Source of the DNA: Okapia johnstoni
Taxonomy: Eukaryota; Chordata; Mammalia; Artiodactyla; Giraffidae
DNA length: 64,000 bases
Direction: 5' to 3'
Assembly: GCA_024291935.2 (NCBI GenBank)
Contig: CM044309.1
Span: 3,224,001 to 3,288,000, forward strand
Under the pieces are notes generated by a model. The model saw nothing but the letters and a program-made list of their open reading frames with translations. It was not told the DNA's origin and did not search any database. Below, piece after piece: positions 43,897 to 54,440 of the stretch (the first letter of the stretch is position 1; each line of letters starts with the position of its first letter). Both the position numbers and the translations under genes were made by a program.

Positions 43897-45250
43897 ATTA
43901 ATATAGGCAGTTTTCATTCCAGTCCCAAAGAAAGGCAATGCCAAAGAATGCTCAAACTACTGCACAATTGCATTCATCTCACACTCTAGTAAAATAATGC
44001 TCAAAATTCTCCAAGCCAGGCTTCAACAGTACATGAACCATGGACTTCCAGATGTTCAAACTGTATTGAGAAAAGGCAGAGGAACCAGAGATCAAATTGC
44101 CAACATCCATTGGATCATCGAAAAAGCAAGGGAGTTCTAGAAAAACATCTTCTTCTGCTTTATTGACTATGCCAAAGCCTTTGACTGGGTGGATCACAAT
44201 AAACTATGGAAAATTCTTAAAGAGATGGAATACAAGACCACCTGACCTTCCTCTTGAGAAACCTGTATGCAGGTCAGGAAGCAACAGTTAGAACTGGACA
44301 TGGAACAACAGACTGGTTCCAAATAGGAAAAGGAGTATGTCCAGGCTGTATATTGTCACCCTGCTTATTTAACTTATATGCAGAGTACATCATGAGGAAT
44401 GCTGGGCTGGAAAAAGCATAAGCTGGAATAAAGATTGCCGGGAGAAATATCAATAACCTCAGATATGCGGATGATGTCACCCTTATGACAGAAAGTGAAG
44501 AAGAACTAAAGAGCCTCTTGATGAAAGTGAAAGAGGAGAGTGAAGAAGTTGGCTTAAAGCTCAACATTCAGAAAACTAAGATCATGGCATCTGGTCCCAT
44601 CACTTCATGGCAAATAGATGGGGAAACAGTGGAAACAGTTGCTGACTTTATTTTTCTGGGCTCCGAAATCACTGCAGATGGTGACTGCAGCCATGAAATT
44701 AAAAGACACTTACTCCTTGGAAGGAAAGTTATGACCAACCTAGACTGCATATTAAAAAGCAGAGACATTACTTTGCCAACAAAGGTCCGTCTAGTCAAGG
44801 CTATGGTTTGTCCAGTAGTTATGTATGGATGTGAGAGTTGGACGGTGAAGAAAGCTGAGCACCAAAGAATTGATGCTTTTGAACTGTGGTGTTGGAGAAG
44901 ACTCTTGAGAGTCCCTTGGACTGCAAGGAGATCCAACCAGTCCATCCTAAAGGAGATCAGTCCTGGGTGTTCATTGGAAGGACTGATGTTGAAGCTGAAA
45001 CTCCAATACTTTGGCCACCTAATGGAAAGAGCTAACTCATTTGAAAAAACCCTGATGCTGGGAAAAATTGAGGGCAGGAGGAGAAGGGGACGACAGAGGA
45101 TCAGATGATTGGATGGCGTCACCAACTCAATGGACATGAGTTTGGGTAAACTCCAGGAGTTGGTGATGAACAGGGAGGTCTGGTGTGCTGTGGTTCATGT
45201 AGTCACAAAGAGTTGGACACAACTGAGAGACTGAACTGAACTGAACTGAT
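43897..45250 (+). mobile_element. BovB LINE, best-preserved copy, 5'-truncated
   Basis: About 1.35 kb in sense orientation. It starts within the RT fingers region ('cattccagtcccaaagaaaggcaatgcc'), passes 'gactatgccaaagcctttgactggg' and carries a catalytic YADD motif at 44464-44475. From just after 44417 to 45108 one frame is open; from the ATG at 44485 it gives 207 codons covering the RT C-terminus and the region ending in RRRGRQRIR. Upstream stops remain, so it cannot make full reverse transcriptase, and the endonuclease is missing. It ends in ACTGAACTGAACTGAT. The antisense strand of the same segment is also open (189 codons). Confidence 0.96.
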
Positions 45251-46442
45251 ATACAACTATTTATATAAAAGAGATGCAAAGAATATTCTAACGTGTTTGT
45301 TGAATGTGCAAAACTATGTTCCTAACTTTATAAAGAGGAGGCTGATAAAATTTGCATCTTGTAGGAAGAGAATTTTCAGGTCTAAGGGAGAATTGCATGT
45401 TAGGAGATTTTCAGTGACTGCCTTTTTGGTACCTCTTGAATTTTGAACCATGTCACTTTGCCTTATCTTAGGTTGAATAAAGAAGATTATTAATTTCCGG
45501 GGAATCTACACATTGATCAAAGATGTTGAATTAGCTGACCAATTTCTTAATCATCTAAGTCTAGTTAACTAGGCTTTGCATATTAAGGTACAATGAAGCT
45601 TCTTGTAGCCTATTTATGGAATGTAACCCAAGAGTGTAGGATAGTCACTAGCTGCATATGGATAATTATGAATATTTGAGTGAGAAATTGCCTACATTCT
45701 GCTATCCCACTGCCTAGAAATTTTTTTTTCTAAATCTGGTACACACATATTAAAATTGTATATAATATCTCCTTGAAGTTTTAAATTTAATGAAAATTAT
45801 AGGTTGCTTTGATAATAGTTCATTAAAACTTGAAGTAAGATTTAGCTTTTAGCATAACTGATCATGTTTAGTAAAATTACTTGACTAAAAAGCAAAGAAT
45901 CTAATGCTTTGTAAAAATATTATTATCAGTTTGGGAACTGCACATTCATGTGAGTACTGATGTATGTAATGTATGTGTCTTCCACTTTGCTAAGTTAGAA
46001 GCCCAGGTTATCAGACATTTAGAAAGTTCTTTTACTCAAGTTTTCTATCACAATTTTATCAAAGCCAATCTTTAGTTTGATTTCCTAAAAGTTACTGGAA
46101 TTTCTCTTGTTAATCGATTTACTCTTCAGCATCTCTGATCTAAATGTCTCAATGCCTGGTTTGCAATTTACATTTGGAATACACAGAAATTCTGCTTAAG
46201 AAAGATATAGAAAACTACTACTGGTATTCCTTTCTGTAATCATATGTCATGTATTCAAAATCATTCATTAGACTTTTCTCCAAAACTATTTGTATATATC
46301 ATCCTCAAAATTGAGAAAGATAAATTATTTAATTTCTATAAGTTTTGTCGAGTTATTATTAACATTTGTTTAACATGTTTTGTTAATTGATATAGAAAAT
46401 TAGATATAAAGTTAGGAAAGGTGATTTTTATCAATTACATGT
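45251..46442. other. AT-rich unique sequence
   Basis: No gene or named repeat recognised in 1.2 kb between BovB insertions. Confidence 0.4.
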
Positions 46443-46456
46443 GCATTCTGTTAAGT

Positions 46457-46590
46457 GCATGTGTACATGCTAAGTCCCTTCAGTTGTGTCTGACTCTTGG
46501 CGACCCCATGGACTGCAGCCCACTAGGCTCCTCTGTCCATAGGATTCTCCAGGCAAGAGCAGGGGAGTGAGTCACCATGCCCTCCTCCAG
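46457..46590 (-). repeat. Bov-A SINE monomer, antisense, with target-site duplication
   Basis: Antisense Bov-A (CAGTTGTGTCTGACTCTTGG, GGACTGCAGCCCACTAGGC, CATGCCCTCCTCCAG) flanked by a 14-bp perfect duplication GCATTCTGTTAAGT at 46443-46456 and 46591-46604. The head is absent. Confidence 0.95.
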
Positions 46591-46612
46591 GCATTCTGTT
46601 AAGTACAGTTAG

Positions 46613-47106
46613 TTCAGTTCAGTTCAGTTCAGTTGCTCAGTTGTGTTCGACTCTTTGCGACCCCATGAATCGCAGCACGCCAGGCCTCCCTGTCCATCAC
46701 CAACTCCCGGAGTTTACCCAAACCCATGTCCATCGAGTCGGTGATGCCATCCAGCCATCTCATCCTCTGTTGTCCCCTTCTCCTCCTGCCCCCAATCCTT
46801 CCCATCATCAGGGTCTTTTCCAATGAGTCAGCTCTTTGCATCAGGTGGCCAAAGTATTGGAGTTTCAGCTTCAACATCAGTCCTTCCAATGAACACCCAG
46901 GACTGATCTCCTTTAGGATGGACTGGTTGGATCTCCTTGCAGTCCAAGGGACTCTCAAGAGTCCTCTCCAACACCACAGTTCAAAAGCATTAATTCTTCA
47001 GTGCTCAGCGTTCTTCACCATCCAACTCTCACATGCATACATGACCACTGGAAAAACCATAGCCTTGACTAGACGGACCTTTGTTGGCAGAGTAATGTCT
47101 CTGCTT
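46613..47106 (-). mobile_element. BovB LINE 3' end, antisense, with target-site duplication
   Basis: About 494 bases of BovB 3' end in antisense, beginning with TTCAGTTCAGTTCAGTTGCT. A 12-bp duplication AAGTACAGTTAG at 46601-46612 and 47107-47118 flanks it. The left duplication overlaps the right duplication of the adjoining Bov-A by four bases. Low divergence; the antisense-strand open frames are by-products. Confidence 0.96.
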
Positions 47107-47343
47107 AAGTACAGTTAGAGTAAAAGCTAAATCTTAACTGATTTATTTATTTATTTTTGTCCAATATCCTTTCTACCATTTGCTTAAACTTTGTTGAATT
47201 TAACTGTAGTTGTTTCCCTGGTGGATCTACTTATTTTTTATTTCAGCATGGCAAATGTTTACTCTCATTCTGTACCCATAAATTTGATGATTTAAACTCA
47301 CCAGCTCTCAATAATTTGAAATTTAAGACCCTACCCTTTTTTA

Positions 47344-47573
47344 CTTTCAATACCTTGGCCATCTGATGTGAAGAACAAACTCATTGGAAAACACCCTGGT
47401 GCTGGGAAAGATTGAAGGCAGGAGGAGAAGAGGACGGCAGAGGGTGAGATGGTTGGATGGCACCACGACTCAATGGACATGAGTTTGAGTAAACTCCGGG
47501 AGTTGGTGATGGACAGGGAGGCCTGGAGTGCTGCAGTTCGTGGGGTCATAAAGAGTCAGACGTGACTGACTAA
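47344..47573 (+). mobile_element. BovB LINE 3' end, sense, with target-site duplication
   Basis: 230 bases, from CAATACCTTGGCCATCTGAT to GTCAGACGTGACTGACTAA. Flanked by ACCCTTTTTTA at 47333-47343 and 47574-47584, an 11-bp target-site duplication. Confidence 0.95.
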
Positions 47574-47584
47574 ACCCTTTTTTA

Positions 47585-47964
47585 AACACAACATAATTTG
47601 AGATTACTAGAGAGCTTCATTTGTGTGTGTGGGTGTGTGTGTGATCATTTGCTAGGCACAATTTTAGTTATGAATCAGATTAATTTTGAATAGCACATGT
47701 TAATTAAAATTTAATAACACTTCATTTAATTAGGTTAGGTGTTCTCAAAAGTACTCCAAAGCTCAACTTTATGATTTGTAGAAGCAAAAATACTCACTTG
47801 TTATTCAAGATAATGATCCCATGTTAAACGGAATATAGTGAGAACAGCAGGGGTGGAGTACATGTAAATCAGCACCAAATATCATTTTGTGATATTTTAG
47901 CTACATGCAATCCTTGGCTAGTAAACTAACTCATCTTTCATGACATGTGATACAGTTATAAGAT
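47585..47964. other. AT-rich unique sequence with TG run
   Basis: Contains a short (TG)n tract at about 47621-47643; nothing else recognised. Confidence 0.4.
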
Positions 47965-48062
47965 TGCAAACACTGCATTAGATGCTTAGGGCGAAGCAAA
48001 GACGAATAAAACAGCCTCTGACCTCAAGGATATTAAATCTAGTAGAGGATTAAACAAAAGGA
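47965..48062 (+). repeat. Ancient mammalian repeat fragment
   Basis: 'gatgcttagggcgaagcaaagacgaataaaacagcctctgacctcaaggatattaaatctagtagagg' parallels the consensus 'ggcactggggatacaaagatgaataagacagtccctgccctcaaggagcttacagtctag'. Short piece of the old repeat class also seen at 23.2 kb. Confidence 0.55.
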
Positions 48063-48844
48063 ATTTTATGATTGCACATTAGAATTTCTGAAGTAAGTGC
48101 TCAAAGGCTCTGTAATTCAGCCAGTGAAAGTGGGGTGTGGGCATCTTGCTGCCCTGTTAGTCTGAGCTTGGAGTTTATTTCCTCACTGAGTCAAGAGCTC
48201 TGCATTGATTCTGGGTTACGTGGTGAGGTCAAGTGGAAAAGCCAGGGAGGAAAGACTGGATGTGTTTCTTTAGCAATGGGGAAGTATTTTCAGAAGCTCT
48301 CAAGCACATTTCCTGTCATATCACGTTAGTCAGAACAGTCCCCGTTTCAAACCAATAGCCAGCAAAGAGAACAGTTTTTCTCCCTATTGGCTTACTGAAG
48401 GACACGGCCTTGAAAGAGGGGTTTCAACAGAACAAAATCAAGGGAGCAAGGAGGAACCAGAAACGGAATAGATTTGGTGTAGATAACTGCTAATATCTGC
48501 TGTAGTATTAAAAATTTTTGAGGAGCAATGTGTCATGATCAAAGCTGTGCTTACTGTCTTGGCAAGTGACATGTAAGTTTGGCACAGTTGAAAAAGCACA
48601 TGCTAAGGTTCATGGAAACTGGCTATGTGATGCTTCTCTTTTTTTTATTCCCTTCCTTCTCTTTCTCTTCTTTGTTCTTTATTATCTCATGTAATTGTCA
48701 TTTCAGTTATTAAATAGTTATCAGCCTTTTTTCCCTCTTAAATAGCATTTCCTTCCATCTCCAGCTTAGTCTTACAGTTATTTCTTTTGCAGACAACTTA
48801 AATATCATCAAACCTGTCTGTCTTCATCCCCTGTTGACCCCCTA
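48063..48844. other. Unique sequence
   Basis: Nothing recognised; an open frame of 85 codons at 48072-48329 has no support. A pyrimidine-rich tract lies at 48635-48680. Confidence 0.4.
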
Positions 48845-49035
48845 CAATCAGATTGGCTACATCATTTGTGAGGCCAAGTCCAAAATGAAGGTTTTGTTTT
48901 CAAAAATGTATAAAAGCTTTAATATAAAGCTTAATAAAAAACCTTAATAAAAAGGCAACAGCAGAGCCTTAAACTCAGCACGTGGCTCTGCGGCACCTGC
49001 CCTGGCCACGTTCCCATGAGCCTGGGCCCTGTCTA
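48845..49035 (+). repeat. Ancient mammalian repeat, family not named
   Basis: 'gctacatcatttgtgaggccaagtccaaaatgaaggttttg', 'ggcaacagcagagccttaaac' and 'ggctctgcggcacctgccctggccac' follow a known mammalian repeat phrase set ('tgtgaggcccagtgcaaaatgaaaatgtgg...gcaacagcagagcattaaacc'). I do not recall the library name. Confidence 0.5.
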
Positions 49036-49248
49036 CACCTCGTCCTCCACCCTATCCCCAGGGAGACCCGTTCTGTTGTTCTCAGCATGAGGACGCACAT
49101 CCTTACTGTGAGCTAAATGTTACTGGCCTCCTTCTCTGTCTGCACCTACAGCATGCTAGTTTGTGCTCTTACCTCTCTGGACTCCAGCTGTGGACGTTTT
49201 CTTTCACTGCCCTTCTTCCACCAAGTCACTGGACATTTGGACATGTTA

Positions 49249-49320
49249 TTCGGTTGGCCAAGAGTTCTTTAAGGTTTTTCCATAACGTCTTACTTGAACA
49301 AGCTTTTTTGACCAACCCAG
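49249..49320. mobile_element. Mariner-type MITE (ruminant), TA-flanked
   Basis: A 72-bp palindromic element with terminal inverted repeats: left TTCGGTTGGCCAAGAGTTC, right TTTTTTGACCAACCCAG. The flanking dinucleotide TA occurs at 49247-49248 and 49321-49322, as expected for Tc1/mariner insertion. The arms are diverged and the element has no coding capacity. It would depend on an autonomous mariner transposase supplied elsewhere. Confidence 0.9.
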
Positions 49321-49322
49321 TA

Positions 49323-51230
49323 TTTGCACTGTCATTCCCTTTGGCCCTGTTCATTTTTCAAATCATATCATTCATCACATCCTTTGAAAACCTCCACTGA
49401 CTTTGTAACTGTGCAAAACTTGCATTGTGCAGCCCTGCTTTTTTGTAGCCATTGTAACATTTATAAATAAAATTTTTCTTGTTTTGCATACTTTTTTTTT
49501 TACTGTCTTCCTGGCCATTTGCTCAGGAAGATCAAATATTTTTATTTGTTGATTAGAATTTTACTGTCTGGTCCAATGTCAGGCACATAAAAAGAAATGT
49601 GTCCATAAATACTCAGCAACTGAATGGTGGAATGAGTGTGATGAAGATAGAGTGGAATGCAGGACAATTATAGTTTTTGTTACAATAATCCTTATAATAT
49701 GGACAAATAGTGAGATTCTATGAAACTACTACATTCGTTTCATTGTGTGTAAAATTTTAATGTATTTTAAATTAAGTCAATGAAAGACGATTTATCACTT
49801 TTCTCTTGATATAGTTCTTGCAGGTTTTATTGGTGCAGAATAGAGTGGCCTTCAACACGGGTTGGTTTTGATATGGATGAGACTGTTTTGCTTAGGAATG
49901 GCCATTAACAGAATTAGGTGAATTGAAGTGCTTAATACACTCTCCACTGATGCTCAACCAAGAGGATTTTCTTAAGGGAATTTGAAATGTGCACCCTTCC
50001 CTGTGTAACTCAGTCTCAGGCAAGTACACGCCTGAAGCAGATGCTGGAAAAGTGTTCAGTGGGCATCCTGAAGAAGGTCCATCTCCCTTCTCTGCTCCCA
50101 GAATCAGTAGATTGATCCTACTTATTTTTAAAGTAAAGAAATGGTTATATTGATCTTGATGCTCAGATTGTTTTAAGTCAGCTGGAAATAACTTCTCAGT
50201 GTTTCTTCATTGTACTTTGTCTTCATAGTGAATTTAGATGATAAGTTTTTCTTAAAAATGTTTGACTTTTCCAAGGGGTCAGAGGTAGTTTTAATACTTC
50301 AGACCCTTGGTCTGAAGGTAGTTTTAATACTTGTAATAGAAAGAATCTGAACTGCATTTATGTTGTGAATAGCTGACCAAATGCATAACCTTCTCTCCTT
50401 CTGAGGAGAGAGACCAAAATTCCTTTTTGTTTTCTGTGATAGCAAGACACAGGAGGACTTCCTTAAGTTCTTCTTAAGGTTATTGCAGATACCGAGTGAC
50501 ATGCTCAAAAGTGCTTTGCTGGTCGTCTTTTAAACTTCCCATTCCTTTATTCACAGCCAGAAGACAGGTCTTTTAGGGAGCTTCCGTATTTTCCAAAGGC
50601 AAGTAAAGCTTTTATTAGCAGTTTTTGGGTCATTGGTGCAAACAAAAAGCTTAGGAAAGATGAAGCTATTTGAAGTCAAGAAACACATTTTTTTTTTCAT
50701 CCTTTCATCACTTAAACATATTAGAATGTGTTCCTGTTCAACTTCCCAAGGAAATGTATCTTTTGAACGGTGTTAGTCACAGAAGAATTGTTTTTCAAAC
50801 AGTACAAATTCTCTAAGGAATTTTGTGAAAGTAGAATTCAAAATGTAACCCGTTTTATTCTCTTTCTTGTTCTCCAAATTATTTTAAATATATATGTAAG
50901 ATTCTTGCAATATACTTAAAATACAGGAATGGTGTCAGTTGCGCATAAGTCTTTATATAAGTTTTCATTTAAAAAAATGTAAGCTAGGTAAATGCTTTAT
51001 CCATTTTCACATCCCAACAATTATACTAAAATTTCTGAATTGCTGCAGTAGTAATTACTTTATAGGAGAGCACATATAACTATCAAAGTCAGAATAATAA
51101 AATGAGATTTAGATTCTCTATATTTGCTTTATCGTGAAGGGCATAATACCAAATGATAATGTGTGTTATCTAATGTAGACTGATATGAAACTATAGATAG
51201 GTACATAGTGGGCATTCTGTTGTTACTGTT
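49323..51230. other. AT-rich unique sequence
   Basis: No gene recognised. 'ggtccaatgtcaggcacataaaaagaaatg' near 49570 resembles an L2/MIR end. The unusual repeat/hairpin at 50283-50332 is listed separately. Confidence 0.4.
50283..50332. repeat. 17-bp direct repeats bracketing a perfect hairpin
   Basis: AGGTAGTTTTAATACTT occurs at 50283-50299 and 50316-50332. Between and overlapping them is CTTCAGACC (50297-50305), a 3-base loop and its exact complement GGTCTGAAG (50309-50317). No known element has this layout. Confidence 0.9.
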
Positions 51231-51410
51231 CTTGTTCAGTCACACAGTCGTGTCCGACTCTTTTCTCCCTGTCCCTCACCATCTCCCGGAGTTTGCCCAA
51301 GTTCATGTTCATTGCATCAGTGATGCTGTCCAGCCATCTCATTCTCCAACTCCCTCTTCTCCTTCTGCCTTTGATATTTTCTAGCATCAGGGACTTTCTA
51401 AGCTTGAAAT
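51231..51410 (-). mobile_element. BovB LINE 3' end, antisense, diverged
   Basis: 'cagtcacacagtcgtgtccgactc', 'ccctcaccatctcccggagtttgccc', 'atcagtgatgctgtccagccatctc' and 'cttctccttctgcctttgat' are the antisense BovB 3' end. More diverged than the copies at 46.6 and 57.0 kb. Confidence 0.88.
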
Positions 51411-51664
51411 TTTCCTTATCTATTCAAGTTGCCAATTCCCTATCCACTCCTCTCTCTCTCCATGTATGTATGTATAGCATATATACCTACACATGTATGG
51501 CCTATATGTGTATATACACGTGTATATACACACAGACAAAACAAACAAACCTGTTTCTCATTCTCAGTTTGTATCACTGTGATAAAATTGTATTCAACGT
51601 GTAATTACAGTTGACCTTTGCATAATGCAGGGCTTAGGGGCATCAGCTCTACCTCCTGCAGGAG
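51411..51664. other. Unique sequence with TATG/TATA simple repeats
   Basis: ATGTATGTATGTATAGCAT and ACACGTGTATATACACAC lie near 51465-51535; nothing else recognised. Confidence 0.4.
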
Positions 51665-51880
51665 AAAGTAAGTAAGTAAGTAAGTAAGTTAAGTGTTAGT
51701 CACTTAGTCGTGTCTGACACTTTGCAACCCCATGGACTGCAGCCCACCAGGCTCCTCTGTCCCTGGAGGAGGGCATGGCGACCCACTCCAATATTCTTGC
51801 CTGGAGAATCCCGTGGGCAGAGAAGCCTGGTGGGCTACAGTCCAGGGGTCACACAGAGTCGGCTGTGACTGATATTTAGT
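51665..51880. repeat. Head-to-head inverted Bov-A SINEs with (AAGT)n tract
   Basis: An (AAGT)n tract (about 51666-51690) leads into an antisense Bov-A 3' half (51697-51766). It is followed without spacer by a sense Bov-A (51767-51880). The outer ends are complementary: TTAGTCGTGTCTGACAC... on the left matches ...GGGCTACAGTCC...GTGACTGA on the right, giving arms of roughly 70 bases around a loop of about 45. One full-length SINE cannot give this order. Confidence 0.9.
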
Positions 51881-51994
51881 CACAAGATTACAGAACTCTC
51901 CCCCTTCTCTGCATGTTACCACCATGCTAACAGGGCTCTAGTGTAGTTATGAGCTGATTTTAGCTGAAAGGGCTTCAAGACACAGACCTAGATG

Positions 51995-52120
51995 TAGAGG
52001 AATGGAGGAAAATATACCATGCTCCAAAGAAAGCCGATGGGCCTCTTTTAATTTCAGACAAAGCAGACATCAGAAGGAGGAAGTTTATCAGGGGAAAAGA
52101 GAGTACAAAGAAGTTTAGTA
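51995..52120 (+). repeat. L1 ORF2 fragment
   Basis: 'aaaatataccatgctccaaagaaagccgatgggcctcttttaatttcagacaaagcagacatcagaagg' follows the L1 ORF2 phrase 'caaaagaaagctggagtagctatattaatttcagacaaagcagacttcagagc'. Truncated at both ends. A MIR-like phrase ('gtcagtgacagagccaagactcaaagac') follows at 52125-52165. Confidence 0.7.
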
Positions 52121-52165
52121 GCTTGTCAGTGACAGAGCCAAGACTCAAAGACAGAAACCCTACCT

Positions 52166-53883
52166 TCACCAGACCTGAGTTTTTTGATTCTATAAATATG
52201 GTGTTAAGATTGTCTTTTATGAAGCTGAGCCAGATGCCTCAAATCTGGTTGGCTTCCTTCATCAGTAAGCATTGTATAGGGTGACCGATTCCTGGCACTC
52301 TTCCTCCTGTTGCTCCCATGTCCTTTCCGTAACCAGTCTCCAGGCTCGCGAACTCCAGCCCCCTCTTGGATCTCAGACCTTCCTCCCCCTCTGCTATAAG
52401 GCTTGTTTTCTCTGCAGATCAGTTTAGAGCTGCCACTATGCTTGAATAAAGTACACTGCCTCCATCACTTAATGTGATTTAAATGAGTGAAAAGGCTATT
52501 ATTATAGTAAAGTTAGTGACTTGGTCTGCAAATAGAATTTGGAAGTAACAACAGTTCTTGGCTTATGGGACCACAACTGGTGTAGAAGCTAGAGGAGATG
52601 GTTAGAATAAGGACACCATATTTTTTCCTCCTAAATTGTCATATAATTTTCCACCAAGCAAAGATGGACTGAAGTACTTTACATGATTCTTAAGGGCAAG
52701 GGTCATAACTTACTCATCTCTGTTTCTTACAGCTTGGGTTGTGCAAATAGAAATTGTTTTAATGAATGTTAGAGGAGTTGCAGTCCTTCATAATTGTTTA
52801 AAATAGTAAAACACGCCTCATGTTTTAGGAAAAGCTCATAAATATATGATAAATGTATTGTATAGAAAATTAAATCTATTTTTTACAAAGGAATGCAGAA
52901 TGGCATTCAGATAGCACATAAATAAAATAACTCTGTTGTATCATAAATTTGGCCTAAATCTAACAAGCTAGCTATAAAAAGCACTTCCATTTTCTTGTTC
53001 CTTTAAATTTAAAATCGTTTGATAGAGGATTTTAGATGACCTAGGTTTCTGAAACAGACTGTCTTTGGCTCTTTGAATAATGCTTCCCTTTGATCTCCAT
53101 ATATGTCCCTTAACAAACAGAAAGTCATTCCATTTCTTGGCCTAGGGCTGAGCTCTTCCAAAAAGAAGTCTGCTTTCCTCTTTGCAATTCAGTGCACAGT
53201 GTTCAGTTGGTAGACCAGTACAACAGTAGGTAAAGGCACTTGAAATGTAGTTCTAAATTAAATATCTTCAAATAAACCAAATTAAGAAAATCAGGACTGC
53301 CTACATGACCACTCAGAGTACATTCCAGAGACTTACCAGGAAAGGAAGCTTCTCTTGTATTCTGATTTCTGCCATTCATCATCGCGTGTTTCGTCAGTTA
53401 AAATTTTAAACATGCCATCTTAAAGCAGATGAGCGCTACGGCATGACTCAGTGCTAATTATTCTGGTGATCACAGGGTTGGAATACGAGAGTGTGTTATA
53501 AGAGCTTGGAATGACACTACAGCAGTTATGTAATCATCTTTTTAGATATTTTTCAGTCTCCTGTGTTACATAATTGAATCACATAATGTACTTAATAGAA
53601 TATGTGAAACCATAGAGCTGTGCTGCAGTGCATTTTGACGTCTGTGTTTGTGATAGTGTGTGTCTGTGTTTGTGACAGTGTGTGGGTTGTGAATGATGAT
53701 ACTTTATCTACTGAATACATATTTTGAAGAATTAAAGGGTCTCTGTTTCACTAGAAGTTTTAAGATTCGTGTATTGGTGATTTGCACTATTCAAACTAAG
53801 TCAATTGGTTATTTGACTATTTGACTATTGAATATCTTGGTTGTTTTACTCTTGAATAGTCAGGTTTTTTAGTTGACCCATGG
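52166..53883. other. Unique AT-rich sequence
   Basis: No gene recognised. Near 53640-53690 TGTGTTTGTGA(T/C)AGTGTGTG occurs twice in tandem. A fragment near 52690-52770 resembles an L2 tail. Confidence 0.4.
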
Positions 53884-53978
53884 CTGATTTCCCTCTTTCT
53901 CCCCCTTCCTCCCTTTCTCCTTGCTTCCTTCTCTCCCTCCCTCACCCCTCCTTGCTTCCTGCCTGCCTGCCTGCCTTT
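53884..53978. repeat. Polypyrimidine tract with (TGCC)n
   Basis: A 95-base C/T-rich stretch on the plus strand ending in CCTGCCTGCCTGCCTGCC. The complement reads as a purine-rich Lys/Arg/Glu-rich open frame, which is an artefact. Confidence 0.9.
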
Positions 53979-54225
53979 GACTGTGGATAACATCATTCAC
54001 AGTCTGCACTTCACACAAGACGCGCTTTGACTGCTGGTCTAGTTTAGGGCCATTCACTCCTGACCTCTCTTAATCACTCCAGGACTCAGTCTCCTCATTT
54101 AAAGTTAATGTCATCAAGTTTTCTCAGTATATTAAGGACCAAATCTGTGCAGTTTCATTGTGACGATTGTATTCCTTTTGAAATCTTTCAAGTCTTTGTA
54201 TTTTTCAGTATTATGCTTATCAGCG
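53979..54225. other. Unique sequence with possible MIR tail
   Basis: 'ctccaggactcagtctcctcatttaaagttaatg' at 54075-54110 resembles the MIR 3' end in sense. Confidence 0.4.
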
Positions 54226-54440
54226 AGGCGTCTCTGGTAGCACTAGAGGTAAAGAATCTGCCTGCCAATGCAAGAGATGCGGGTTCGATCCCTGTGGAGG
54301 GAAGATCCCCTGGAGTAGCAAATGGCAACCCGCTCCAGTATTCTTGCCTCAAACATTCCAGGGACAGAGGAACCGGGTGGAATGCATTCCATGAGACTGC
54401 AGAGTCTGACATGACTGAACGACCAAACATACCCACATGC
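54226..54440 (+). repeat. Bov-tA SINE
   Basis: Head GGCGTCTCTGGTAGCACTAG with an intact B-box-like GGGTTCGATCC near 54281, body (GGCAACCCGCTCCAGTATTC, ATGAGACTGCAGAGTCTGAC). Moderately diverged. Confidence 0.92.

Noticed and set aside
44568..45137. 189-codon antisense frame as a gene
   Set aside because: It lies on the reverse of a BovB reverse-transcriptase segment and recurs in other BovB copies; a shadow frame.
53869..54057. Lys/Arg/Glu-rich minus-strand frame
   Set aside because: Translation of a polypyrimidine tract.
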